This document shows, in pieces, positions 8,771 through 17,750 of a stretch of 64,000 nt of DNA; within the stretch, counting starts at the first letter, position 1, and every line of letters starts with the position of its first letter. Under the pieces are notes generated by a model. That model was not told where the DNA came from. It ran no database searches and saw only the letters and a list, made by a program, of their open reading frames with translations. The position numbers were made by a program, and so were the translations under genes. Source of the DNA: Actinoplanes subtropicus (GTDB lineage Bacteria; Actinomycetota; Actinomycetes; Mycobacteriales; Micromonosporaceae). The stretch is taken from contig NZ_JOJL01000041.1 in the NCBI RefSeq assembly GCF_000721705.1, positions 1-64,000 of the forward strand, in the 5' to 3' direction.

Positions 8771-9697
8771 ATGAGCGAGGAGCGGCGCGGATACCTTTAC
8801 GGCCTGACGGCGTACGGGCTCTGGGGTTTCTTCCCGATCTATTTCAAACTGCTGCGGCCGGCCGGTCCCCTCGAGATCCTCGCCCACCGGGTGATCTGGT
8901 CGGTGGTCTTCGTCAGCCTGGTGCTCGCTGTGACCCGCAACTGGCGGTTCCTGGCCCGGGTGCTGCGCTCGCCCCGGCTGCTCGGCGGGATCACCGCCGC
9001 CGCCGTGCTGATCGCGATCAACTGGGGCACCTACATCTACGGCGTCAACTCGTCCCGGGTGGTCGAGACGGCGCTCGGCTACTTCATCACCCCACTGGTG
9101 CTGGTGCTGCTCGGCGTGACCGTGCAGCGCGAACGGCTGCGCGCCTGGCAGTGGGCGGCGGTCGGGGTCGGCGGCATCGCGGTGGTGGTGCTGACCGTGG
9201 ACTACGGCCGGCTGCCGTACATCGCCCTGCTGCTGGCCGGCAGCTTCGGCACCTACAGCCTGGTCAAGAAGCGGCTCTCGCTGCCGCCGGCCGAGGGCCT
9301 GTTCGTCGAGTCGGCGGTGCTGGCCGTCCCGGCGCTGATCTACGTGGGCTGGCTGACCGCGAGCGGCGACGCCCAGTTCGGGCACGTCTCGGCGCTGCAC
9401 ACGACGCTGATGATTTTCGCCGGGGTGGCCACCGCCGTACCGCTGCTGCTCTTCGCCGCCGCGGCCAACCGGGTGCCGATGGTCGGCATCGGCATCCTGC
9501 AGTACGTGGCGCCGATCCTGCAGCTCGCCTGCGGGCTGCTCATCTTCCACGAGCCGATGCCGCCGGCCCGGCTCGCCGGGTTCGGCCTGGTCTGGATCGC
9601 ACTGATCATCTTTACGGTGGACGCGCTGCGCCGGCGGACGACGCCCGGTCCGGCGGCCGCCACCGCCGAGCCGGTCGCCGCGGTACCGCCCCGCTGA
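8771..9697 (+). CDS. rarD: EamA/DMT-family permease RarD
   Basis: Polytopic membrane transporter of 308 residues with about ten hydrophobic helices, in the RarD branch of the drug/metabolite transporter superfamily. Family hallmarks include the N-terminal GLTAYGLWGFFPIYFK and the central NWGTYIYGVNSSRVVETALG region (NWxxYxxGVN). Substrates are not firmly known; E. coli RarD was linked to chloramphenicol sensitivity. The ATG is preceded by GGTGGGGG; an in-frame ATG ten codons upstream gives an Arg/Pro extension unlike the family and is rejected. It stands alone between a terminator and a convergent anti-sigma gene. Confidence 0.93.
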   Translation: MSEERRGYLYGLTAYGLWGFFPIYFKLLRPAGPLEILAHRVIWSVVFVSLVLAVTRNWRFLARVLRSPRLLGGITAAAVLIAINWGTYIYGVNSSRVVETALGYFITPLVLVLLGVTVQRERLRAWQWAAVGVGGIAVVVLTVDYGRLPYIALLLAGSFGTYSLVKKRLSLPPAEGLFVESAVLAVPALIYVGWLTASGDAQFGHVSALHTTLMIFAGVATAVPLLLFAAAANRVPMVGIGILQYVAPILQLACGLLIFHEPMPPARLAGFGLVWIALIIFTVDALRRRTTPGPAAATAEPVAAVPPR

Positions 9698-9712
9698 CCC
9701 GGAATCAAGGGG

Positions 9713-10402
9713 TCAGGGAACGTCATAGGCGAGCATCACCCGGTCGTCCGAGCGCACCAGCTCGATCCGGCTGATGACGCCGCGGCCGAAGTGGGTGAAG
9801 CCCTGCATCCGGAACACCGAGCCGGGCTTGGCATCCCACGAGCCGAACTCCTCCTGCTCCTCGCCGCGGCCGTAGGCGACCAGCCGGAACGTGGACTTCT
9901 CCGGCGCCGACGCGCTGTAGGTGCAGGTCAGCTCGGCCTTCGTACCGCCGCTGGTGCTGGTCAGCCGCAGCGTGGCGGAGACCGGCGAGGCGGCCTCGAC
10001 GCGGGTCATGGCGACCGCCGGACCGCTCGGCGCCCCCGACGAGGTCATGTCCCGGGTCCAGGCCAGCACGCCGATGCCGACCAGGCCCACGAGGATGGCC
10101 ACGGCGATGGAGCTCAGCACGCGTACGCCGAAAGCCTTTCGCCTTTTACCGCGCCCCGGCGGCGGCTGCGCCATGTCCCGCAGCGACGCCCCGGGGTGGT
10201 CCGCGGTCAGCGTCGGGTCGAGCAGCTTCGCGAACTCCTTGGCGTCCAGCCGGGAGAGCAGGTCGGGCAGCAGCGAAATGTCCCGGACCGCCTCACGGCA
10301 GAAGGAACAGGTCGCCAGGTGGCGCTCGTAGGCCGCACGCTCGGCCGGCGAGAGGGCACCCAGCACGTACGCCCCGTCATCATGCTCGTGCTCACAGTGC
10401 AC
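9713..10402 (-). CDS. zinc-binding (ZAS) anti-sigma factor
   Basis: Single-pass membrane protein of 229 residues. The cytoplasmic N-terminus carries the zinc-associated anti-sigma motif HLATCSFC (HxxxCxxC, about residues 29-36) after the typical DGAYVLGALSPAERAAYERH sequence. A membrane helix at about 96-118 is followed by an external domain of about 110 residues that presumably senses the signal. Such proteins hold an ECF sigma factor inactive. GTG is the likely start, with GGAGGG about ten bases upstream. ECF sigma genes are usually adjacent and upstream, but here the upstream neighbour is an IclR regulator, so the partner sigma is elsewhere. Confidence 0.92.
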   Translation of the reverse strand: MHCEHEHDDGAYVLGALSPAERAAYERHLATCSFCREAVRDISLLPDLLSRLDAKEFAKLLDPTLTADHPGASLRDMAQPPPGRGKRRKAFGVRVLSSIAVAILVGLVGIGVLAWTRDMTSSGAPSGPAVAMTRVEAASPVSATLRLTSTSGGTKAELTCTYSASAPEKSTFRLVAYGRGEEQEEFGSWDAKPGSVFRMQGFTHFGRGVISRIELVRSDDRVMLAYDVP

Positions 10403-10491
10403 CCCGTCACCACCCTCCGCTGACCGCTCGCGTGCACCCTGTCTTACGTGGCCAGGACGCGGGAGGTTCAACGGAGTCTTAGGCACCCTTG

Positions 10492-11286
10492 TCAAGCCGT
10501 GGCGGACTCCCCTGCGGAGAGCGCCTCGGCGACATTGCGGGCGGCCGCGGTCAGCTTGGCCCGCACCACCCGGGCCGAGGTGAGCATCTCGGCGGCCGGC
10601 AGCGAGCAGGCCAGCACCAGCCGGCGCTCGATGTCGCGGTCGGGCACCACCAGCACGGCGGCGCAGGCGCACCCCTGCCGGAACTGGCCCATCTCGATCT
10701 GCATGCCGCGGCGCTCGCCGGCCGCCAGGTCGGCCTCCAGCGCCTCCGGCGTGATCAGGGTGGCCGGGGTGAACTGCCGCATGCCGTAGTCGCGCAGGTA
10801 GCGCGCGCGCTGGTCCGGGGTGAGCGTGGCCAGCAGCGCCTTGCCGAGCGCGGTGGCGTGGCCGCCCTCGTCGAAGCCGGGGGCCATGTCGTCGACGAAC
10901 GGCGAGCGGGCGCCCTCGGCCGAGGCGGTCACCGCTATCCGGCCGCCGACGAAGCGGCCGAGATAGTGGGTATAGCCGGTGTCCACGGCGGCGCGGCGCA
11001 GCGCCTCGCCGACGGCGGGCGGGCCACGGAAGGCCGAGACGAGCTCACGGTACCGATCGGCGATCTCCAGCCCGACGATGTACGTGCCGTCCTCACGACG
11101 GATCACGTAACCCTCGTAGGCCAGAGTCCGCACGAGATGGTACGTCGTCGCGACGGTCAACTCGCACCGTCGCGCGATCTGCTTCACGGTGAGTCCGCGC
11201 GGGGCCCGACCGACCGACTCGAGGACGCGCAACGCGCGTGACACGCTCCGAATCAGATCGGACGGCTCCGCCAGGGGGTCGCGCAC
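10492..11286 (-). CDS. IclR family transcriptional regulator
   Basis: Regulator of 264 residues with an N-terminal winged helix-turn-helix (about residues 11-72; GLTVKQIARRCELTVATTYH is the recognition region) and a C-terminal IclR effector-binding domain. The GTG start has a good GGAGGT site. It is divergent from an MFS transporter across about 150 bases, so that transporter is the most likely target, and autoregulation is probable. The effector is unknown; family members often bind small aromatic or organic acids. Confidence 0.93.
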   Translation of the reverse strand: MRDPLAEPSDLIRSVSRALRVLESVGRAPRGLTVKQIARRCELTVATTYHLVRTLAYEGYVIRREDGTYIVGLEIADRYRELVSAFRGPPAVGEALRRAAVDTGYTHYLGRFVGGRIAVTASAEGARSPFVDDMAPGFDEGGHATALGKALLATLTPDQRARYLRDYGMRQFTPATLITPEALEADLAAGERRGMQIEMGQFRQGCACAAVLVVPDRDIERRLVLACSLPAAEMLTSARVVRAKLTAAARNVAEALSAGESATA

Positions 11287-11438
11287 AGCTACCTCCGACG
11301 CCAGGGACTTACACCATATGAATAATCTTCCCTCGGGGGAATGCCAAAAGCATGTGGATCACGATCGATTTGCACGACGCGTGTGGTCATTGGCACTCAA
11401 CGCGCACGGATGCATTCTCTGCGCCTAGGCTTCCCACG

Positions 11439-12641
11439 ATGGCCTCGCCGCTCCGCAACGCATCGACCAGTGTAAACATAAGCCGCCCCGCATGGGCCGC
11501 CACGGGTGCCCTCACCACGACGGTCGCGGTCGCCTTCCCGGTCTTCCTGGTCGGCGGGCTCGCCGTCCAGGTGAGCGACGACCTCGGCTTCTCCCCGGCC
11601 GGCCTCGGGCTCGCCGTCGCGGCCTACTTCGGGGCCAGCGCGCTCGCCTCGCTGCCGGCCGGCGCGCTGGTCGAGCGGTACGGCGCGGCGCGGATCTCCC
11701 GATCCGGCATCCTGCTCTCGGCGGCCTCGATGATCGGCATCGCGGTGGCGGCGAATGCACTGTGGAGCCTGGTCGCAATCCTCGCGCTCGGCGCGGGCGC
11801 CAACGCGATGGGCCAGCTGGCCAGCAACACCAGCCTGTCCCGGCAGGTGCCGGCCGGGCGGCAGGGCCTGTCGTTCGGCGTGAAGCAGGCCGCGATCCCG
11901 GTCAGCACGCTGCTGGCGGGCGCGGCGGTGCCGACGGTGGCACTGACCCTCGGCTGGCGGTGGGCGTTCGTCCTGGGCGGTCTGCTCGCCTCCGCGGCGC
12001 TGGCGTTTGTCCGGCCCGATCCGCCATTTACTACGAAAAAAGAGGATAAGGCCGGGCGGGCGACCGGTGCGCTGATCGTCATCGGCATCGCCGGAACGCT
12101 CGCCGCCGGGTCCGCCAACGCCCTCGGCACGTTCCTCGTCGACTCGGCGGTGGCCCGGGGCATCGCGCCGGGACCGGCCGGCCTCTCGCTCACCCTGGGC
12201 AGCGCGGTCTGCGTGACGGCCCGCATCCTCGGCGGCTGGCAGGCCGACCGGCGGCCGGGCCGGCAGGTCGGCGTGATCGCCGGATTGCTCGGCTTCGGCG
12301 CGGCCGGGCTGCTGCTGCTCGCCGTGCCGGGACCGGTTCCGCTGATCGCGGGGGTGGTGCTCGGCTTCGGCCTGGGCTGGTCGTGGCCGGGCCTGATGAA
12401 CTTCGCCGTCGTGCGGCTGCACCCGCAGGCGCCGGCCGCCGCCACCTCGATCACGCAGGCCGGGGTCTATGCGGGCGGGTGCGTCGGGCCGCTGGGGCTC
12501 GGCGCGGTCGCCACCCTCTTCGGCTACCCGACCATATGGATCGTGGCGGCGGTCGCGATGGTGAGCGCCGCCGCGCTGATGCTGCTGGGCAGCCGGATGC
12601 TCAACTCGTACAGCCGGCTCAGCTCGTACGGTCGGCTATGA
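11439..12641 (+). CDS. MFS transporter
   Basis: Major facilitator superfamily permease of 400 residues with twelve predicted helices and a charged central loop (KKEDKAGR) between the two halves. The second-loop motif appears as GALVERYGAARISRSG. The ATG giving MASPLRNAS is chosen; a frame open 29 codons further upstream is not hydrophobic and crosses a likely promoter. A -10-like TAGGCT lies only about ten bases before the ATG, so the message may be leaderless or nearly so. Control by the divergent IclR regulator is likely. The 3' end overlaps the convergent polyprenyl synthase gene by 23 bases. Confidence 0.92.
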   Translation: MASPLRNASTSVNISRPAWAATGALTTTVAVAFPVFLVGGLAVQVSDDLGFSPAGLGLAVAAYFGASALASLPAGALVERYGAARISRSGILLSAASMIGIAVAANALWSLVAILALGAGANAMGQLASNTSLSRQVPAGRQGLSFGVKQAAIPVSTLLAGAAVPTVALTLGWRWAFVLGGLLASAALAFVRPDPPFTTKKEDKAGRATGALIVIGIAGTLAAGSANALGTFLVDSAVARGIAPGPAGLSLTLGSAVCVTARILGGWQADRRPGRQVGVIAGLLGFGAAGLLLLAVPGPVPLIAGVVLGFGLGWSWPGLMNFAVVRLHPQAPAAATSITQAGVYAGGCVGPLGLGAVATLFGYPTIWIVAAVAMVSAAALMLLGSRMLNSYSRLSSYGRL

Positions 12642-13653
12642 AGTCGCAGAGCGCTTCCATCGCGCGCTTGGCGTCACCCTCGGGCAGCGGCGCCAACTGG
12701 GCTCGCGCCTCCTCGGCATACGTCCGGACGGTCTCGCGCGCCCGCTTCATCGCGGCCGACTCGCGCAGCAGCGTGAGCGCCTCGGCGTGCAGCGCGTCGT
12801 TGGTGATCGGCCCGGTCGCCAGGATCTCGCGCAGCCGCACCGCGGAGGCATCGGTGTCGTCGCCGGCCAGCGCATAGAGGACCGGCAGGGTCGGCACGCC
12901 CTCGCGCAGGTCGGTGCCGGGCGTCTTGCCCGACTGGTCCGACTCGGAGGCGATGTCGAGCAGGTCGTCGGAGAGCTGGAAGGCGATGCCCATGGCCTCG
13001 CCGAAACCGGCCAGGGCCTCGACGAACTCGGCCGGCGCGCCGGAGAAGAGCCCGCCGAACCGCGCCGACGTGGCGATCAGCGAGCCGGTCTTTTCCGTGA
13101 TGACATGCAGGTAGTGCTCGATCGGATCGGCGTCGCGCGGGCCCACCGTCTCGGCGATCTGCCCGTGCACCAGCCGCGCGAACGTGCGCGCCTGCAGGTG
13201 AACGGCCTCGGGCCCGAGCGAGGCGGCGATGTCGGCCGCGCGGGCGAACAGGTAGTCGCCCACCAGGATCGCCACCGAATTGCCCCAGCGGGAATTCGCG
13301 CTGGGCGCGCCCCGGCGCACGGTCGCCTCATCCATGACATCGTCGTGATACAGCGTCGCCAGGTGGGTCAGCTCCACCACATTCGCCGCCGCGATGATGT
13401 CGGTCGCGGCCGGATCGCCGAACTGGGCCCCGAGCGCCACCAGCAGCGGCCGGAACCGCTTGCCCCCGGCGTCGGCAAGATGCCGCGCGGCGTCGGCCAC
13501 GAGCGGATCGGCGCTGGCCACATTCGCCCGAAGCGCCTCCTCGACGGCAGCCAGCGTCGCCGTGACCGATGCATCGACCACAGGATCGACATCAAGGCCA
13601 AGCGACGACAAGGTCAGGTCACCGGTGCTCACCACGCTTTCACGATGCCACAT
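12619..13653 (-). CDS. polyprenyl diphosphate synthase (trans-isoprenyl synthase family)
   Basis: Enzyme of 344 residues that adds isopentenyl units to an allylic diphosphate, giving a long prenyl chain. Both aspartate-rich motifs are present: DDVMD (about residues 101-105, followed by RRG) and DDLLD (about 227-231), as is the GGKRFRPLL substrate-binding motif. Given the menaquinone genes in this window, a long-chain product for the menaquinone side chain is the best guess, although a C20 product for other terpenoids cannot be excluded. ATG at 13653 has GGAAG upstream; a GTG seven codons later is an alternative. The gene stands alone. Confidence 0.93.
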   Translation of the reverse strand: MWHRESVVSTGDLTLSSLGLDVDPVVDASVTATLAAVEEALRANVASADPLVADAARHLADAGGKRFRPLLVALGAQFGDPAATDIIAAANVVELTHLATLYHDDVMDEATVRRGAPSANSRWGNSVAILVGDYLFARAADIAASLGPEAVHLQARTFARLVHGQIAETVGPRDADPIEHYLHVITEKTGSLIATSARFGGLFSGAPAEFVEALAGFGEAMGIAFQLSDDLLDIASESDQSGKTPGTDLREGVPTLPVLYALAGDDTDASAVRLREILATGPITNDALHAEALTLLRESAAMKRARETVRTYAEEARAQLAPLPEGDAKRAMEALCDFIADRTS

Positions 13654-13842
13654 GGGTCCGACGCTTCCGGTCCCAGGGGTACCGGCAACAAGATCAAAAT
13701 CAAATTCCCACCTACGTACGAGGAGAGCACCGGTCCCCGCCTTCGCTGCCCGGCCGAGTGGGTGGTCACGCTCCTCGCGCACGACCGGGCGGGCCCGGTG
13801 GTCCATCTCCCCCGGCGCGCCGATCAATTCCGGCCACGCCGA

Positions 13843-14424
13843 TCAGGGCTCGACGATGCGGACTCCCGGCCAGCGCCGGGCCGGGTCGTGGCGGGCCAGC
13901 CTCGCCCGGGACTGCGGCACCGAGACCCGGCGCGGGTTGCGGCGCCAAATGCCGTCGAGGAGATCGTCCAGGCCGGTGGGCGCGCTCACCTCTACTTGCC
14001 GGTCGGGGGCGAGGCGCACGGCGACCGAGGTGGCAGTTTCCGGCCAGGTGGCGATGCCGTCGACGGCCGACGTCAGGGGCGCCACCGGCTCGGTCCGAAA
14101 TGTCTCGTGATACCAGGTATGCACGGCCGCCTGGTTCGTCGCCTCCCACGGGACGTCGGCGCAGCTCGCCAGCAGAAGGTCGGTGGCGGCTCGATCGCGG
14201 CGCCGGCTCAGGTCGCCGGGATCGAAGAACGCCACGTCCACATCCCGGACCTGGCCAGGGCGGAAGCCGGACCCATAGCGCGCACCCCACACGAGATCGC
14301 GCAACGCGCCCGCCCCGACCCAGGCATCCGGCAGGCCGGAGTCGCGCACCGTGCCCAGCACGTCGACCAGCCAGCCGCACCCGACGACGATCTCAGCCAG
14401 CTCGGCTGACCGATCCGCGCTCAT
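13843..14424 (-). CDS. nucleotidyltransferase family protein (PF06042-like)
   Basis: Soluble protein of 193 residues resembling the nucleotidyltransferase group of PF06042. The Gly-rich AWVGAGALRDLVW and the metal-binding DVDVAFFDP (DxD) fit the minimal nucleotidyltransferase fold. The biological substrate is unknown. The start at 14424 overlaps the MarR stop in an ATGA quartet, which decides it over an ATG nine bases upstream. It is therefore the second gene of a MarR-headed operon and probably shares that regulator's control. Confidence 0.85.
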   Translation of the reverse strand: MSADRSAELAEIVVGCGWLVDVLGTVRDSGLPDAWVGAGALRDLVWGARYGSGFRPGQVRDVDVAFFDPGDLSRRRDRAATDLLLASCADVPWEATNQAAVHTWYHETFRTEPVAPLTSAVDGIATWPETATSVAVRLAPDRQVEVSAPTGLDDLLDGIWRRNPRRVSVPQSRARLARHDPARRWPGVRIVEP

Positions 14425-14957
14425 CGCGGCCATGCCCAGTCGGCACGGCGGGCCGCGGCCGGGGCCGCGTCACCCAGGGCGATCAGGACGGCTCGCAGGG
14501 CGTCGATCGCCGCCTGGGCCGTCTCCGGCGGGAGGTCACGGAGCGCGGCGGCCTGGGCGGCGCTGGCGGCTCGCACGGCGGCCTCGGCGCTCCGGACGCC
14601 GCGGTCGGACAGGCGAACCCAGGAGCTGCGGGCGTCGGACGGGTCGGGGTCGCGCTCGATCAGGTCGGCGGCCTCGAGGCGGCGGAGCACGTTGCTGATG
14701 CCGCCCGAGGTGAGGACCAGGCGCTGGGCCAGCACCGATGGCCGCAGCCGGTAGGGCTCGCCGATCGAGCGGAGGACCGCGAGCACGTCATACTCCGCCT
14801 TGGTCAGGCCGAGCCGGGACAGCTCGGCCTCGACCGGGACGGTCAGCACGGCGGACAGCCGTGCGGCCCTTTTGCTGAGCTCCAGCCCCACGCCGGTGAC
14901 GCCCGGCAGCTCGGCCCGCCATGCCTCGGCGATCTCGTCGACCACGTCCCGCTCCAT
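14421..14957 (-). CDS. MarR family transcriptional regulator
   Basis: DNA-binding protein of 178 residues with a MarR winged helix in the middle (VLAQRLVLTSGGISNVLRRLE is the recognition region, and DPSDARSSWVRLSDRG is the wing). It would act as a dimer released by a small ligand. It is divergent from an amidohydrolase gene, and the 67-base gap holds two perfect palindromes that are the obvious binding sites. It is coupled by ATGA to a nucleotidyltransferase gene downstream. Repression of both itself and the amidohydrolase is the simplest model. Confidence 0.93.
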   Translation of the reverse strand: MERDVVDEIAEAWRAELPGVTGVGLELSKRAARLSAVLTVPVEAELSRLGLTKAEYDVLAVLRSIGEPYRLRPSVLAQRLVLTSGGISNVLRRLEAADLIERDPDPSDARSSWVRLSDRGVRSAEAAVRAASAAQAAALRDLPPETAQAAIDALRAVLIALGDAAPAAARRADWAWPR

Positions 14958-14978
14958 CCGAGCATCGTACTTGCGCCC

Positions 14979-15014
14979 GAAAAGCTTTTCAGATAGCTTT
15001 TCGAAAAGCTTTTA
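14979..15014. promoter_or_regulatory. tandem palindromic operators, probable MarR sites
   Basis: GAAAAGCTTTTC (14979-14990) is a perfect 12-bp palindrome and GCTTTTCGAAAAGC (14996-15009) a perfect 14-bp palindrome; a third overlapping AAAAGCTTTT ends at 15013. The AT-rich sites stand out from the high-GC surroundings and fill the gap between the divergent MarR and amidohydrolase starts. They abut the amidohydrolase Shine-Dalgarno AGGAGGG, so a bound regulator would block its promoter or leader. Confidence 0.8.
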
Positions 15015-15024
15015 GGAGGGCGAT

Positions 15025-16167
15025 ATGGATCTGTCGATCAGAGGAGCACGACTCGTGTCCGGCGAGCCCGTCGACATCGGAGTCATGGCCGGTCTGATAG
15101 CCGAGATCACGCCGGCGTCCGCGCACCCACCCCCATTCCTCGATGCCGCCATCACGATCGACGGTGAAGGGCAGGCAGTGGCGCCCGGGCTGGTCGATGC
15201 GCACCTGCATGGCTGGCAGGCGTTGCTTCGCGGGGTCGGGCCCGACATGACGCTGACGGACTATCTCGATGCGGTTGTGGGGCGGGAGCTTTCCGGCCTC
15301 ACGCCCGACACACTGCACTATGCGACCCTCGTCAGAGCGACGGAGGCGATCAGATCGGGTATAACCACCGTTTTCGACTGGAGTCACGCCGCCGTCGATC
15401 GTGAGTTCTCCGACGCTGTGCTCGAGGCCTACGAGAGCGTCGGCATTCGGGCGGTGGTGGCCTACTCAGGCGGTGATGAAGCGGGAGCGCGGCGGTTCGC
15501 GGAGCTCGACGGGCGGGTCACCGGGGCACTGACCAGTCTCGGGCCGGAGTATGGGAGCTGGGACGCAGCCGTGCGCGATATCCGTCTGGCTCTTGATCTT
15601 GATTTGCTCGTGTCGGTGCACGTCGGGGCCGGGGCCGACTCGCCGTTGTGGCGGCTGCGGGCGGCCGGGCTGCTCGGGCCGCATGTGCAGCTCGTGCACG
15701 CCAACCAGATCACCGCCGAGGGGGCCAAGATGCTGGCCGACGAGGGCGTGCACGTGGTGATCACGCCGGTGGTCGAGGCGACCATGGGGCACGGCGCATC
15801 CGCGTACGGTCGCTTGATCGACGGCGGTGTGCGGCCGGCGTTGGGCACGGATGTGGTGGTCAACGCGCCGGCCGATCTGTTCGAGCCGATGCGCGCGACG
15901 CTCCAGCAACACCGGCTCGGCACCGGCCAGATGACGCCGGCCGCCACCTTTCTCACCGCGGCCACCGAGGATGCCGCGCGGGCGATCGGCCTGGCCGGCG
16001 TGACCGGCACGCTGGCGGTCGGGCATCGGGCGGATCTGATCCTGCTCGACCACGTCGGCCACCAGCCCGATCCGGCCGGGGCCCTGGTGACCACCGGACG
16101 GCCGAGCGACGTGAACACCGTCATCGTGGACGGGCAGATCGTGAGGCAATCATTTTCGGACGCCTGA
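15025..16167 (+). CDS. amidohydrolase family metal-dependent hydrolase
   Basis: Protein of 380 residues in the amidohydrolase superfamily, closest in layout to the chlorohydrolase/cytosine-deaminase-like group. A small N-terminal beta domain leads to the metal-binding HxH (DAHLHG, about residue 60), followed by further ligands in SVHVGAG and LVHANQ and the catalytic Asp of LGTDVVVN. The C-terminal region returns to the beta domain (GHRADLILLD...VIVDGQIV). It probably deaminates or dechlorinates a ring or hydrolyses a cyclic amide; the substrate cannot be read. AGGAGGG lies 5 bases before the ATG. It is divergent from MarR and probably induced by its substrate. Confidence 0.9.
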   Translation: MDLSIRGARLVSGEPVDIGVMAGLIAEITPASAHPPPFLDAAITIDGEGQAVAPGLVDAHLHGWQALLRGVGPDMTLTDYLDAVVGRELSGLTPDTLHYATLVRATEAIRSGITTVFDWSHAAVDREFSDAVLEAYESVGIRAVVAYSGGDEAGARRFAELDGRVTGALTSLGPEYGSWDAAVRDIRLALDLDLLVSVHVGAGADSPLWRLRAAGLLGPHVQLVHANQITAEGAKMLADEGVHVVITPVVEATMGHGASAYGRLIDGGVRPALGTDVVVNAPADLFEPMRATLQQHRLGTGQMTPAATFLTAATEDAARAIGLAGVTGTLAVGHRADLILLDHVGHQPDPAGALVTTGRPSDVNTVIVDGQIVRQSFSDA

Positions 16168-16173
16168 ACGAAA

Positions 16174-16199
16174 CGGGCCCCGGCTGGTGCCGGGGCCCG
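16174..16199. terminator. bidirectional hairpin between amidohydrolase and nuoN
   Basis: A perfect 11-bp stem CGGGCCCCGGC / GCCGGGGCCCG with a TGGT loop lies 6 bases after the amidohydrolase stop and 16 bases after the convergent nuoN stop. It probably ends both transcripts, including the 15.7-kb nuo message. Confidence 0.85.
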
Positions 16200-16215
16200 A
16201 TCGGTACGCGGACGG

Positions 16216-17748
16216 CTAGCGGACGAAGTTCGCCGCGTTCTGGGTCAGGTCGATCAACGGGGCCGGCACGACACCCAGCACCAGCGTGGCGATCACGCCG
16301 ATGGCCAGGGCCGCCGAGGTCAGGAAGCCGGGGATCGACACCGTCGGCGTCGACTCGCCGGGCTCGCTGAACCACAGCATGACGACCACCCGCAGGTACG
16401 GGAAGGCGATCAGCATGCTGGTGATCACGCCGAAGATGACCAGCCAGGTCTGCCCGCCCTCGACGGCCGCTCCGAAGACCGCGAACTTGCTGGTGAAGCC
16501 GCTGGTCAGCGGGATGCCGGCAAAGGCCAGCAGGATGAAGCTGAAGGTGGCGGCGAACAGCGGGCTCTTCTTGCCCAGGCCGGCCCAGCGGGACAGGTGG
16601 GTGGCCTCGCCGTCCGCGTCGCGCACCAGCGTGACGATGCCGAACGCGGCGAGCACTGAGAACCCGTACGCGACCAGGTAGAACATCGTGCTGCTCAGGC
16701 CCCGCTGGTTGAGCGCGAGGACGCCCACGAGGAGGTAGCCGGCGTTCGCGATCGAGGAGTAGGCGAGCAGCCGCTTCATGTCCGTCTGGGTCACCGCGAG
16801 GACCGCCCCGACGAACATGGTGAGGACCGCGATCACGCCGAGGACCGGCTGGAAGTCCCAGCGGACGCCCTCGAACGCCACGTACAGGATGCGCAGCAGT
16901 GCCCCGAACGCGGCGACCTTGGTGCAGGCCGCCATCAGCGCGGTGATCGGCGTCGGCGCGCCCTGGTAGACGTCCGGCGTCCACACGTGGAACGGCGCCA
17001 AGGCCGCCTTGAACAGCAGGCCGATCGCGAGCAGCGCCAGCCCGGCGTACAGCAGGATCTCGCTCTGCTTGGGGTCGGCGATCCCGGCGTGCACCGCGCT
17101 GAGCTGGATGCCGCCGGAGAAGCCGTAGATCAGCGCGATGCCGAACAGGAAGAACGCCGACGCGTACGAGCCGAGCAGGAAGTACTTCATCGCGGCCTCC
17201 TGGCTGAGCAGGCGCCGGCGACGGGCCAGCGCGCACAGCAGGTAGAGCGGCAGCGAGAACACCTCGAGCGCGACGAACATGGTCAGCAGGTCGTTCGCCG
17301 AGACGAACAGCAGCATGCCGCCCAGCGCGAACATCGTCAGCGGGTAGACCTCGGTGGCGCCGTCCCGGTCACCGGCCTGCTGCAGGTCCTTCTGCGAGCC
17401 GACGGTGATCGCCGCCTGGGCGACGAACGGGCCGCCCCGCTCGATCGACCGCTCGCCGATCAGCATCAGCGAGACCGCGCCGAGCACCAGGATGGCGCCC
17501 TGCAGGAACAGCGTGGGGCCGTCGACCGCGACCGCGCCGCCGATGGTGGTCTTGTGCTTGCCGTGCTCGACGATCACCACGACGAACGCCGCCACGATCG
17601 CCAGGAACGACAGCCCGAGCTGGACGCCGTGCCGGGACCGGCGCGGAAGGATCGCCTCGACGATGACGCCGAGGCACGCGACGCCGAAGAGGATCAGCAT
17701 CGGCGCCAGAGCGGCGTAGTCGATGGCGGGAAGTTTGACAGTTCCCAT
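16216..17748 (-). CDS. nuoN: NADH-quinone oxidoreductase subunit N
   Basis: Antiporter-like membrane subunit of complex I, 510 residues, with about fourteen helices. Conserved features include the LLFKAALAPFHVWTPDVYQG loop and Lys in the TDMKRLLAYSSIANAGYLL region, both parts of the proton-channel machinery. It is the last nuo gene; its ATG begins two bases after the nuoM TAG. A bidirectional terminator follows. Subunit N sits at the inner end of the antiporter chain against the core membrane subunits. Confidence 0.96.
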   Translation of the reverse strand: MGTVKLPAIDYAALAPMLILFGVACLGVIVEAILPRRSRHGVQLGLSFLAIVAAFVVVIVEHGKHKTTIGGAVAVDGPTLFLQGAILVLGAVSLMLIGERSIERGGPFVAQAAITVGSQKDLQQAGDRDGATEVYPLTMFALGGMLLFVSANDLLTMFVALEVFSLPLYLLCALARRRRLLSQEAAMKYFLLGSYASAFFLFGIALIYGFSGGIQLSAVHAGIADPKQSEILLYAGLALLAIGLLFKAALAPFHVWTPDVYQGAPTPITALMAACTKVAAFGALLRILYVAFEGVRWDFQPVLGVIAVLTMFVGAVLAVTQTDMKRLLAYSSIANAGYLLVGVLALNQRGLSSTMFYLVAYGFSVLAAFGIVTLVRDADGEATHLSRWAGLGKKSPLFAATFSFILLAFAGIPLTSGFTSKFAVFGAAVEGGQTWLVIFGVITSMLIAFPYLRVVVMLWFSEPGESTPTVSIPGFLTSAALAIGVIATLVLGVVPAPLIDLTQNAANFVR

Positions 17749-17750
17749 GG

